Assembly (NCBI GenBank): GCA_945835425.1
Contig: CAMAJC010000017.1
Span: 1-14,013 of the forward strand
From: an uncultured Clostridia bacterium
GTDB lineage: Bacteria > Bacillota > Clostridia > Oscillospirales > Ruminococcaceae
DNA length: 14,013 nt
Direction: 5' to 3'
Both the position numbers and the translations under genes were made by a program. Below, one piece after another: positions 6,538 to 12,958 of this stretch (positions are counted from its first letter, which is position 1; each line of letters opens with the position of its first letter). The notes beneath the pieces were generated by a model. The model ran no database searches and was not told where the DNA came from. It was given only the letters and a program-made list of their open reading frames with translations.

Positions 6538-6562
6538 AGAGCGTTCGACAGGCTCACGCTCT
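6538..6562. terminator. Possible weak terminator between lysR and the serpin gene
   Basis: AGAGCGT (6538-6544) and ACGCTCT (6556-6562) form a 7-bp stem with an 11-base loop in the 81-base gap between the convergent lysR and serpin genes. No strong T tract follows on either strand, so this is a weak call based mainly on position. Confidence 0.35.
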
Positions 6563-6600
6563 TCAAACCTTCTGTCACGCCCGATAGAGGGTAAGCGGAT

Positions 6601-7854
6601 TTAAGGCTCCATGCATACGCCGATAAAAATCGGGATGCCGCTGTAGGTGTCCACGATCATATAAAGGAACGGCCGGTCGAGAATGATTGTCCGCTTTAGC
6701 GTCCCGGATGATTCTGTCGCCGCTCCGGAACCCATTTCCACGACAGAAGCCGCAGCCGCCTTTGTCCCGGTTTCGTCCAGTTCCAGATGGGTCTTGTGCA
6801 GGACGCTGGTGATGTAAAGGGGTGCGCCGCCGTAACTGCCGATTCCGCCAAAATCGGCTAGGTTCGGTTCAAAAGCGTTGGTGATACCCATCTTTTTAAA
6901 CGTACCGGTCAGCTCCAGACTGGAATTGGCCGTAAACTTGGGGATAGCTGCGTGGATGATGCCGGAAGTGCTGCCCTGCAGGATATCCGCCAGCTTTTCG
7001 CCGTCCAGCGAAGCGATAAACTCCGCCATGGAAACGCCCTCGTCCGGCAGCAGCGCCGCAAAAGCATACCTGCTGTTTTTATAGGGCTTTCGGAACCCTT
7101 CCGCGTTTTCGCAGGAGAGGTAGGCGGTTTCCTCCGAGTACATCAGCGAAATCTCCTGCCGCGTTCCGTTTTCCGCTGTGAAGAATCCCTTTTGAACATC
7201 TTCGTCCGCGTATGCCTTTTTCCAGTCAGCGTCAAAGGAAACCGCGTTGATCAGAAGCATCACCGCGTCCTCGCTGATGCTGTCCAGCATATTTTCGATC
7301 ATCTCGCCGGTCTGGCCGCTGACCCACTGGTTGATGTCGTCCGTCGTCGTGCGGTCAAAGGGCGCCTGATAAATCGCGGCGTCATAAAAAACACGCATCT
7401 TGTCCAGATATTCCTGCCGGACCGTAAGCCCTTCCCCGTCGCGGAGCCAGAGCGAATTGGCCATGTGAAGCGGCGAATCCTTATCGGAGGCGAGGGAGCA
7501 GGCGACGGAGGGAAGGACGCTGCTTAACAGCTCCATATCGCCGAGCGTGCTTTCCATCTGAGCAAAGGTCTCGCCCTCCGCGCCGTTTGCCGCCATCGTC
7601 ATGGCGTAAAGGACCGACAGCGGGGAAAGGAGGGTGTTTTTTTCCGAAAAGGTTTGCTGAAGCAGGCGGACGGAGAAACCGGCGATGGTGACGGCGCCGT
7701 CCTGCAAAGTGTCGGGGCTGGCGGGGTCGGTGTCGGTCATGGCGCTGCCGGTGGAAAGCGGTTTTGCCTTTATTGTCCTGCATCCGGAAAGGGAAAAAAG
7801 CTCTGCTGCTGCCAAAATACCTGCCAGCATCCGGATCCATGTTTTTCGTTTCAT
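6601..7854 (-). CDS. Secreted lipoprotein serpin (serine protease inhibitor)
   Basis: A 417-residue serpin with a bacterial lipoprotein signal: KRK at the start, a hydrophobic stretch, then lipobox LSGC with Cys25 as lipidation site, placing it on the outer face of the membrane. Core landmarks are NTLLSPLSVLYAMTMAANGA, NSLWLRD, INQWVSGQTGEMI, MLLINAVSFDADW, and the serpin signature IILDRPFLYMI near the C-terminus. The hinge of the reactive-centre loop is good for an inhibitory serpin: ETGTKAAAASV from Glu361. Counting P17 as Glu361 puts P1/P1' at small residues (GSG/AAT), and about seven residues more than in alpha-1-antitrypsin separate this point from DRPF. Start: ATG 7854 has AGAAGG 8 bases upstream; an in-frame GTG at 7863 overlaps that site. 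Gut bacterial serpins are known to block elastase- and subtilisin-like proteases; target here is inferred. Confidence 0.93.
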   Translation of the reverse strand: MKRKTWIRMLAGILAAAELFSLSGCRTIKAKPLSTGSAMTDTDPASPDTLQDGAVTIAGFSVRLLQQTFSEKNTLLSPLSVLYAMTMAANGAEGETFAQMESTLGDMELLSSVLPSVACSLASDKDSPLHMANSLWLRDGEGLTVRQEYLDKMRVFYDAAIYQAPFDRTTTDDINQWVSGQTGEMIENMLDSISEDAVMLLINAVSFDADWKKAYADEDVQKGFFTAENGTRQEISLMYSEETAYLSCENAEGFRKPYKNSRYAFAALLPDEGVSMAEFIASLDGEKLADILQGSTSGIIHAAIPKFTANSSLELTGTFKKMGITNAFEPNLADFGGIGSYGGAPLYITSVLHKTHLELDETGTKAAAASVVEMGSGAATESSGTLKRTIILDRPFLYMIVDTYSGIPIFIGVCMEP

Positions 7855-7906
7855 TCTGCGCACCTTCTGAAAAATAATAAAACGACAGAAAATTCAGTAT
7901 ATTTTT

Positions 7907-7943
7907 ATTGTAGCATACTTCTGCCCGGTTTACGACGGGGCAG
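7907..7943 (-). promoter_or_regulatory. Serpin promoter with upstream inverted repeat
   Basis: On the minus strand, an extended -10 TGC-TACAAT lies at 7907-7915, with no good -35 at 16-18 bases. The -35 region is covered by CTGCCC-N11-GGGCAG (7921-7943), which may be an operator. The same 140-base gap also carries the start region of the divergent acetyltransferase gene, for which no convincing promoter was found. Confidence 0.4.
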
Positions 7944-7994
7944 ACTATACAAAAATACATTTCGTTTTTCTACCAAATGGGGACAGGAGGATTT

Positions 7995-8435
7995 ATGTTC
8001 ATCATCAAAAAAGCGGGGTCCGCTGATCTGGACGCCGTCACCCGGCTGTTCCTGGCGCTCTGGCCGTCCCATGAGGAGGGCGAGCTGCGGGAAGAGTTCG
8101 CCGGGCTGCTGAAAGAGGAGGAGAGCGCGGTGTTTCTCTGTGTTGCAGACGGCGAGCCGGTCGCTGCGGCTCAGTGCGGCCTGCGCCATGACTATGTGGA
8201 GGGAACCAGCTCCAGCCCGGTCGGGTATCTGGAGGGGATTTATGTGTCGCCTGCGTACCGGCGGCAGGGGATCGCGGGAAAGCTCTGCGCCGCCTGCGAA
8301 AACTGGGCGCGGGAAAAGGGCTGCGCCGAATTTGCCAGCGACTGCGCCCTCGAAAACACCGGCAGTTTCCGGTTCCATATGGGCCTTGGCTTTACCGAGG
8401 CCGGACGGATTATCTGTTTTACCAAAAAGTTGTAA
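7995..8435 (+). CDS. GNAT acetyltransferase, AAC(6')-I aminoglycoside acetyltransferase-like
   Basis: A 146-residue cytosolic GNAT-fold protein. It goes beyond a generic GNAT match: LRHDYVEG, SSPVGYLEGIYV, the acetyl-CoA loop YRRQGIAGKL (about 88-97), KGCAEFASD and ENTGSFRFHMGLGF line up in order with the chromosomal AAC(6')-Iy/Iaa/Ig group. In those enzymes the matching blocks are RHDYVNG, SSPV, LEGI, KGC, ASD, PENT and H..LGF. Those enzymes transfer acetyl from acetyl-CoA to the 6' amine of aminoglycosides. Length fits that group (about 145). Start ATG 7995 follows ACAGGAGG; an ATG six codons upstream is inside the leader. The gene stands alone, divergent from the serpin. Anaerobes take up aminoglycosides poorly, so the natural substrate may be another amine. 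Resistance activity is not shown. Confidence 0.85.
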   Translation: MFIIKKAGSADLDAVTRLFLALWPSHEEGELREEFAGLLKEEESAVFLCVADGEPVAAAQCGLRHDYVEGTSSSPVGYLEGIYVSPAYRRQGIAGKLCAACENWAREKGCAEFASDCALENTGSFRFHMGLGFTEAGRIICFTKKL

Positions 8436-8445
8436 CAGCAAAACG

Positions 8446-8475
8446 ACCCGCTGCGACCATATGGCCACAGCGGGT
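8446..8475. terminator. Bidirectional terminator between acetyltransferase gene and uxuB
   Basis: ACCCGCTG (8446-8453) and CAGCGGGT (8468-8475) form an 8-bp stem with a 14-base loop that itself contains the palindrome CCATATGG. It lies 10 bases after the acetyltransferase stop and 13 bases after the uxuB stop. On the minus strand CGTTTTGC follows; on the plus strand only a weak TATTAT. Confidence 0.65.
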
Positions 8476-8488
8476 ATTATCATACCAA

Positions 8489-9337
8489 TTATACGCCCGA
8501 GTAAGCGGAGAAGCCGCCGTCGATCGGGATGACAACGCCGGTGATGAAGCTGGCGGCGTCGTTGTTGAGCAAAAACAGCATCGTGCCGATCAGTTCTTCC
8601 GATTCACCGAAGCGGCCCATGGGCGTCGCGGCGAGGATTTTGCCTGCGCGGGCAGAGGGCGAGCCGTCCTTGTTGAACAGCAGGTCGCGGTTCTGGTTGG
8701 TGACGAAGAAGCCGGGGGCGATCGCGTTGACCCGGATGCCGACAGGCGCGAAATGCACCGCCAGCCACTGGGTAAAGTTGCTGATCGCGGCCTTGGCGCC
8801 GGAATAGGCGGGAATCTTGGTCAGAGGGGTGTAGGCGTTCATCGAGGAGACGTTGAGGATGTTGCAGCCTTCGCGGGTGACCATGTCCTTGCCGAAAACC
8901 TGGGTCGGGAGCAGGGTGCCGATGAAGTTGAGCCGGAAGACCCATTCGACGCCGGGCTGTTCCAGATCAAAGAAGGTCTTGACATCCTTGTCCAGATCGC
9001 CGGGGTTGAAGTGCTCGAGGTCGGTATTGGCGCGGGCATTGTTGCCGCCTGCACCGTTTAAGAGGATGTCGCAGGGACCGTATTTTTCGAGGACAGCGGC
9101 GTGGACTTCTTCCAGCGACTCGCGGTTTAATACGTCGCAGCGGAACCCCTCGGCTTCATAGCCTTCCGCACGGATTTCAGCCGCGTTCTTTTTGACGCTC
9201 TCTTCATTGATGTCCAGCATCGCGACCTTCGCACCGGCCGCTGCCAGAGCTTTGGAGAACATCGAGCAGAGGACGCCGCCTGCACCGGTGACAACGGCTA
9301 CTTTTCCGGTGAGATCGGTATTGATCGGGTTTTTCAT
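8489..9337 (-). CDS. uxuB: D-fructuronate reductase / D-mannonate oxidoreductase (SDR type)
   Basis: A 282-residue short-chain dehydrogenase that in this setting interconverts D-fructuronate and D-mannonate with NAD(P)H, one step of glucuronate breakdown. Visible features are the cofactor loop VVTGAGGVLCS (residues 15-25), Asp42 after the second strand (MLDIN), NGAGG at 94-98, catalytic Ser in NVSSMN (164/165), Tyr178 and Lys182 in YSGAK, and the C-terminal PIDGGFSAYSGV typical of this subgroup. It resembles the Bacillus UxuB (YjmF) kind, not the long-chain dehydrogenase of E. coli. ATG 9337 has AAAGGAA about 9 bases upstream. It is downstream of uxuA in the same orientation but 257 bases away, with a repeat pair between. 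The neighbouring uxuA makes the substrate call convincing, though SDR substrates are easily misjudged. Confidence 0.88.
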   Translation of the reverse strand: MKNPINTDLTGKVAVVTGAGGVLCSMFSKALAAAGAKVAMLDINEESVKKNAAEIRAEGYEAEGFRCDVLNRESLEEVHAAVLEKYGPCDILLNGAGGNNARANTDLEHFNPGDLDKDVKTFFDLEQPGVEWVFRLNFIGTLLPTQVFGKDMVTREGCNILNVSSMNAYTPLTKIPAYSGAKAAISNFTQWLAVHFAPVGIRVNAIAPGFFVTNQNRDLLFNKDGSPSARAGKILAATPMGRFGESEELIGTMLFLLNNDAASFITGVVIPIDGGFSAYSGV

Positions 9338-9405
9338 CGTGATCAGTTCCTTTCTGAATAGATAATCCGCACTTGTTTCAAACGTGTCCGCAAATGTTAT
9401 TTAGC

Positions 9406-9530
9406 TGTAGCGGCGGTCTGCGACCGCCACCAAATACGCACGGACCTGTCGTTTTTACTGAGATACAAGCACAATTAACAGAAAACGGTTATTATATCTA
9501 TATGGGTGGCGACCGCAGGTCGCCGCTACA
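9406..9530. repeat. REP/BIME-like pair of inverted GTAG hairpin repeats between uxuA and uxuB
   Basis: Two 26-base arms, 9406-9431 and 9505-9530, are inverted copies of each other (22 of 26 identical), separated by 73 AT-rich bases. Each arm starts TGTAG and then folds on itself: GGCGGTC-TGC-GACCGCC on the left and GGCGACC-GCA-GGTCGCC on the right. The four differences between arms are two compensated base-pair changes, so each hairpin stays perfect. GTAG followed by a hairpin is the form of REP sequences mobilised by RAYT transposases, and an inverted pair is a BIME. No RAYT gene is in the window. Confidence 0.75.
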
Positions 9531-9594
9531 AGCAAAAGAGGTTGGCGCTTATTATCTGAATACTTACGCGATAGTCTGAATTCGCAAAATTTGA

Positions 9595-10650
9595 TTATCT
9601 GCGTTTCAGTTCCTTTTCGACCGCTTCAAACAGGCCGTTGAGGTAAGCGGCGCCGAGCGCGCGGTCGTAAAGGCCATAGCCCGCTCTGCCGGTTTCACCC
9701 CAGATCATTCTTCCGTGGTCGGGACGGACGTAGCCGTCAAAACCGTTTTCCACCAGGGCGCGGACGATCGCTTCCATGTCCAGGCTGCCGCCGCAGGAGA
9801 GGTGCCCTCTCTCTTCAAAGCCGGTGTCGGTCAGGGCGACGTTGCGCAGGTGGGCGAAGTGGATGCGGCCCATTGCGGCGTATTTGGCGGCCAGTGCCGG
9901 GATATCGTTCTTGCAGCTGCAGCCCAGGGAGCCGGTGCAGAGGGTCAGGCCGTTGTGGGGATCGTCGACGATCGAGAGGAACCGGTCGAGGTTTTTCTCA
10001 CCGGTGATGATGCGGGGAAGGCCGAAGATGCTCCAGCAGGGATCGTCGGGATGGATTGCCATGTTGACGTCACATTCTGCGGCCACCGGGATGATCTTTT
10101 TCAGGAAGTAGGAGAGGTTGTCCCAGAGGTCCTCCTCGGTCAGCTGCTGGTACTCGGCGACGACGTTTTTCAGCTCGTCGCGGGTGTAGCTGGCGTCCCA
10201 GCCGGGCAGGGTCAGATCGGAATCGGACAGCAGGGGATTGACCATCTCGACCTGCCGCTCGTCATAGATCAGCGTGGTCGAACCGTCGGGCAGGCGGTGA
10301 GCCAGGTCGGTGCGGGTCCAGTCAAATACCGGCATAAAGTTGTAGCAGACGCACTTGATGCCTGCTTCGGCGACCCGGCGGATGTTTTCGCAGTAGTTTT
10401 CGATCAGACGGTCGCGGGTAGGCTTGCCCAGCTTGATGTCCTCATGGACCGGGATGCTCTCGATGACCTCGAACTGCAGGCCCGCATCTTCCGTCTGTTT
10501 TTTCAGCGCCGCGATGCTTTCCCGGCTCCATACCTCGCCGACCGGCACATCGTAAACGGCCGTGACAATCGCCTGCATATTGGGGATCTGGCGGATGTTT
10601 GCAAGGGTTACCGGATCGTCCGGACCGTACCAGCGGAATGACATTTTCAT
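9595..10650 (-). CDS. uxuA: Mannonate dehydratase
   Basis: A 351-residue metal-dependent cytosolic enzyme (EC 4.2.1.8) that dehydrates D-mannonate to 2-keto-3-deoxy-D-gluconate. It belongs to the TIM-barrel UxuA family, not the enolase superfamily. Recognisable blocks in order are KMSFRWYGPDDPV at the N-terminus, EVIESIPVHEDIKLG, YNFMPVFDWTRTD, AIHPDDPCWSIFGLPRI, GSLGCSCKND, HFAHLRN, GHLSCGGSLDM and VRPDHGRMIWGE near the C-terminus. His, Cys and Asp residues in the last blocks are the metal site of the family. ATG 10650 gives the standard N-terminus and has AGGTGG 8 bases upstream; the in-frame GTG at 10662 overlaps that site. It is the first gene of the uxuAB unit and divergent from the AraC regulator gene. 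Length and motifs are complete. Confidence 0.95.
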   Translation of the reverse strand: MKMSFRWYGPDDPVTLANIRQIPNMQAIVTAVYDVPVGEVWSRESIAALKKQTEDAGLQFEVIESIPVHEDIKLGKPTRDRLIENYCENIRRVAEAGIKCVCYNFMPVFDWTRTDLAHRLPDGSTTLIYDERQVEMVNPLLSDSDLTLPGWDASYTRDELKNVVAEYQQLTEEDLWDNLSYFLKKIIPVAAECDVNMAIHPDDPCWSIFGLPRIITGEKNLDRFLSIVDDPHNGLTLCTGSLGCSCKNDIPALAAKYAAMGRIHFAHLRNVALTDTGFEERGHLSCGGSLDMEAIVRALVENGFDGYVRPDHGRMIWGETGRAGYGLYDRALGAAYLNGLFEAVEKELKRR

Positions 10651-10730
10651 AAAATTGGCCACCTTTCTGATATTTGATAAACTTCTGTTTTATTTCCCTT
10701 GCCGCTTTTGCAAAGTTTTTTGTTATCTAC

Positions 10731-10759
10731 AATATACCACATTCAAAACCGTTTGCATA
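10731..10759 (-). promoter_or_regulatory. uxuA promoter with cre/LacI-like palindrome in the spacer
   Basis: On the minus strand, -10 TATATT (10731-10736) is preceded by TGG (extended -10). The -35 at 17-base spacing is poor (TATGCA). The spacer contains CAAAACCGTTTG (10744-10755), 4-bp arms around a CG-containing centre, similar to cre or LacI-family operators. A weak -35 with a nearby divergent AraC gene fits activator-dependent expression plus repression or catabolite control. The regulator identity is inferred. Confidence 0.45.
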
Positions 10760-10788
10760 TAAATTTTTTTCTGATTCATAGGATTTTC

Positions 10789-10817
10789 TTGCGCTTTTCT
10801 GCACGGTACAGTATAAT
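10789..10817 (+). promoter_or_regulatory. Promoter of the AraC-family regulator gene
   Basis: -35 TTGCGC (10789-10794), 17-base spacer, -10 TATAAT (10812-10817). The start codon is at 10837, so the leader is only about 13 nt. The AAGGGG ribosome site lies between the -10 box and the start codon. This good core promoter suggests steady expression of the regulator. Confidence 0.75.
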
Positions 10818-10836
10818 GGAGAAAAGGGGTGTCGAT

Positions 10837-12129
10837 ATGCGGCAGGATATACTGGAAAGCCTTGCGCTGATCGCGGGCAGCTATAATATGGCGTTTCATC
10901 TGTACCGGGCGGACTGCACGCCGCTGGGCGAAAAGGAGAGCGTGAAGGGCAGCGCCGAGGGCAGCTTTGACGGCGGCATCCGGGCGTGGTGTTCGGCGCA
11001 GTATAATGAAAGGGAATACCTGGAAAAACTGCTGGGGAAGGTGGAGGCAGGAGAGCTGGTGCAGCTGACCGACAGCTTCGGCTGCCGGTACCTGCTGCTG
11101 CGGATTGAAGACCCGGAGCATCCGCAGGCGGCTTTTCTGGGAGCAGGACCGTATCTGGACGGCGCCAACTCCGAAAAGCTGACCGGAGACCTGGCGAAAA
11201 GGCTGCATTGGAACCCCGAGCGGACCCGCTCCCTGTACGAATACCGCAACACGGTGCCGGTCGTGCAGGACGAGGGCGCACTGCTCCTCATGTTCAGGCG
11301 GCTGGCGGCGCCGGTCTCGCAGGGGACAGACCGAGCGGAGCTGCTGCCGGTCGTGCGGATGTCGGAGGACGAGCCGTTCCATCCCGACGGCCCCAGCCGG
11401 GAACAGAGCTATGATCAGTCGATGGCGGCATCGATGATCGAGGGAAGGTATCAGGCGGAGAACGCCTGGCTGGACGCGCTGCTGACCGGCGACCAGGAGT
11501 ACACGGGCACCGTCCTGCGGCGGCTTTCCCGCTATCAGATGCCCGAGCGGTTTAACTCCCTGCGCGGCAGCCAGAACATGGCGATCATCCTCAACACCCT
11601 CTGCCGCAAAAACCTTGAGCGGGCAGCCGTCCATCCCGCCTATATCGACCAGATCTCCCGGGAGTTTTCCGCCCGGATCGAGGGCTGCGTCACCATGCGG
11701 GAGGTGCAGCAGCTCCAGCGGGAGATGGTGCGGCGGTACTGCGCCCTGGTCCGCTCCTACGCGGTCAAAGGGTACTCGCCGCTGATCCAGCAGGTGATGA
11801 ACGACGTTTTCCTCCACCTCGACGGGGAAATCTCTCTCCACGCTCTGGCAGGACGTGCCGGGGTCAGCGACAGCTATCTTTCCGCCCGGTTTAAGGAAGA
11901 GACCGGCGAGACCCTGTCCCAGTGGGTGCGGGGAAGACGGGTGGAGCGGGCAAAGGAACTGCTCTCCCGGGAAAATCCCAGTATCGCCCAGGTGGCTGAA
12001 CAGGTGGGTGTATTGGACGTCAGCTATTTTATCCGGCTGTTCCGCAGGGAAACCGGCATGACGCCCGGTGAATACCGCGCCCAGAGCCTGCAGGATTCCG
12101 CCCACGGCACGATTCGGCGGGGGGAATGA
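10837..12129 (+). CDS. AraC-family transcriptional regulator, divergent from uxuA
   Basis: A 430-residue regulator. The C-terminal AraC/XylS DNA-binding domain has its first helix-turn-helix at about residues 333-353 (HALAGRAGVSDSYLSARFKEETG) and its second at 383-405 (IAQVAEQVGVLDVSYFIRLFRRETG), ending in MTPGEYR. The N-terminal part (about 1-160) is a sensor domain I do not recognise with certainty; it resembles the PAS/PocR-like modules of clostridial AraC proteins. A helical region (about 195-310) links to the DNA-binding domain. No membrane segment is seen, so the sensor is cytosolic. ATG 10837 is chosen for the AAGGGG site; the in-frame ATG 10816 overlaps the -10 box. Lying between uxuAB and the beta-glucuronidase gene, it probably controls uronate genes; this is inference from position. 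Confidence 0.9.
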   Translation: MRQDILESLALIAGSYNMAFHLYRADCTPLGEKESVKGSAEGSFDGGIRAWCSAQYNEREYLEKLLGKVEAGELVQLTDSFGCRYLLLRIEDPEHPQAAFLGAGPYLDGANSEKLTGDLAKRLHWNPERTRSLYEYRNTVPVVQDEGALLLMFRRLAAPVSQGTDRAELLPVVRMSEDEPFHPDGPSREQSYDQSMAASMIEGRYQAENAWLDALLTGDQEYTGTVLRRLSRYQMPERFNSLRGSQNMAIILNTLCRKNLERAAVHPAYIDQISREFSARIEGCVTMREVQQLQREMVRRYCALVRSYAVKGYSPLIQQVMNDVFLHLDGEISLHALAGRAGVSDSYLSARFKEETGETLSQWVRGRRVERAKELLSRENPSIAQVAEQVGVLDVSYFIRLFRRETGMTPGEYRAQSLQDSAHGTIRRGE

Positions 12130-12157
12130 TTTCTGCCGGCTTTCCACGGCAGAAATC
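12128..12157 (+). terminator. Hairpin after the AraC gene, possible weak terminator
   Basis: GATTTCTGCCG (12128-12138) and CGGCAGAAATC (12147-12157) form an 11-bp perfect stem with an 8-base loop overlapping the araC stop codon. Only GTTGATG follows, with no T run, so termination may be partial, leaving read-through into the nitroreductase gene. No convincing separate promoter was found for that gene. Confidence 0.5.
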
Positions 12158-12204
12158 GTTGATGAAAACATTGGACACAGACATTCAAAAAAGGGGATTT
12201 TCAA

Positions 12205-12831
12205 ATGGAATTTTACGAAGTAATCGGCAGGAGAAGAACCGTTCGTGATTTTGAAAAGGAAGAGATTTCGCCGGAAGTGATCGAAAGAATCATCCGGGCG
12301 GCATTTCAGGCACCGACCAACGACCATATGCGGGATTGGCATTACATTGTGATACAGGATAAGGGCACCGTCGCAAAACTGCTGGATATCATTCCGGACG
12401 GCATCTCCGATAAAGATATGGAGCAACTGCTGATAGACTGGAAGCTGGATGATTCGGAGCAGCAGAGCATGTACCGAAGCGCCGTTCCGAAGCAGCATAA
12501 AATGCTGATGGACGCTGCTGCCGTAGTCATCCCGCTTTTGAAACAGAAGACGGATATTCTGCATCCCGATAATCTTTCCCATCTCAACGGCTTTGCTTCC
12601 ATCTGGTGCAGCATCGAAAACATTTTTCTCGCCGCAACAGCTGAAGGGTATGCCTGCACACTGCGTATTCCCCTGGGAAATGAAGATAAATATGCAAAGG
12701 ATGTGCTGGGTTTCCCGGATGATTATTTCATGCCCTGTTTTATCGGGATCGGAAAACCGAAAAAAGGCGAGCCGACAGTAAAGCAGAAAGACATCGATCT
12801 GCGGGAACGTATTCATTGGGATAAGTGGTAA
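12205..12831 (+). CDS. Nitroreductase-family FMN protein
   Basis: A 208-residue member of the NfsB/FRP-like nitroreductase fold. Typical features are the N-terminal FMN-phosphate motif GRRRTVRDF (residues 8-16), QAPTNDHMRDWHYIVI (about 35-50) with the flavin-binding Pro-Thr-Asn, ASIWCSIENIFLAATAEGYA in the dimer core, and the C-terminal IGIGKPKKG. Such proteins reduce nitro compounds, quinones or other electrophiles with NAD(P)H as FMN homodimers; substrate cannot be read here. AAGGGG lies about 8 bases before ATG 12205. The coding sequence is visibly lower in G+C and richer in AAA, GAA and AGA codons than araC before it and the beta-glucuronidase after it, suggesting a different origin. It may be co-transcribed with araC. 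A link to glucuronide metabolism is not evident. Confidence 0.88.
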   Translation: MEFYEVIGRRRTVRDFEKEEISPEVIERIIRAAFQAPTNDHMRDWHYIVIQDKGTVAKLLDIIPDGISDKDMEQLLIDWKLDDSEQQSMYRSAVPKQHKMLMDAAAVVIPLLKQKTDILHPDNLSHLNGFASIWCSIENIFLAATAEGYACTLRIPLGNEDKYAKDVLGFPDDYFMPCFIGIGKPKKGEPTVKQKDIDLRERIHWDKW

Positions 12832-12904
12832 AATGGCAACGTTTCAAAACAGCGGATAAAAATAATCATATAAGAGCATAAAAAAATTCTATTGTTTATG
12901 TTGG

Positions 12905-12922
12905 ATTCATGTTACAATGAAT
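12905..12922. promoter_or_regulatory. Beta-glucuronidase promoter with palindrome over the -10 box
   Basis: On the plus strand, an extended -10 TGT-TACAAT (-10 at 12913-12918) lies 40 bases before the start codon at 12959. No good -35 is found at 17 bases (TATTGT at 12890-12895). A perfect inverted repeat ATTCAT-N6-ATGAAT (12905-12922) covers the -10, a placement typical of repressor operators. Confidence 0.5.
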
Positions 12923-12958
12923 TTAAACAAAAACCAACCGACCGAAAGGAGCTTTTTT

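Noticed and set aside
9373..9579. A 68-codon plus-strand frame between uxuA and uxuB.
   Set aside because: Most of it translates the inverted GTAG repeats; no ribosome site or domain.
10723..12816. A 697-codon open frame on the minus strand across araC and the nitroreductase gene.
   Set aside because: It runs antisense through two genes with clear family motifs and through the promoter region; the product has no recognisable domain and Pro/His/Gln-rich shadow composition.
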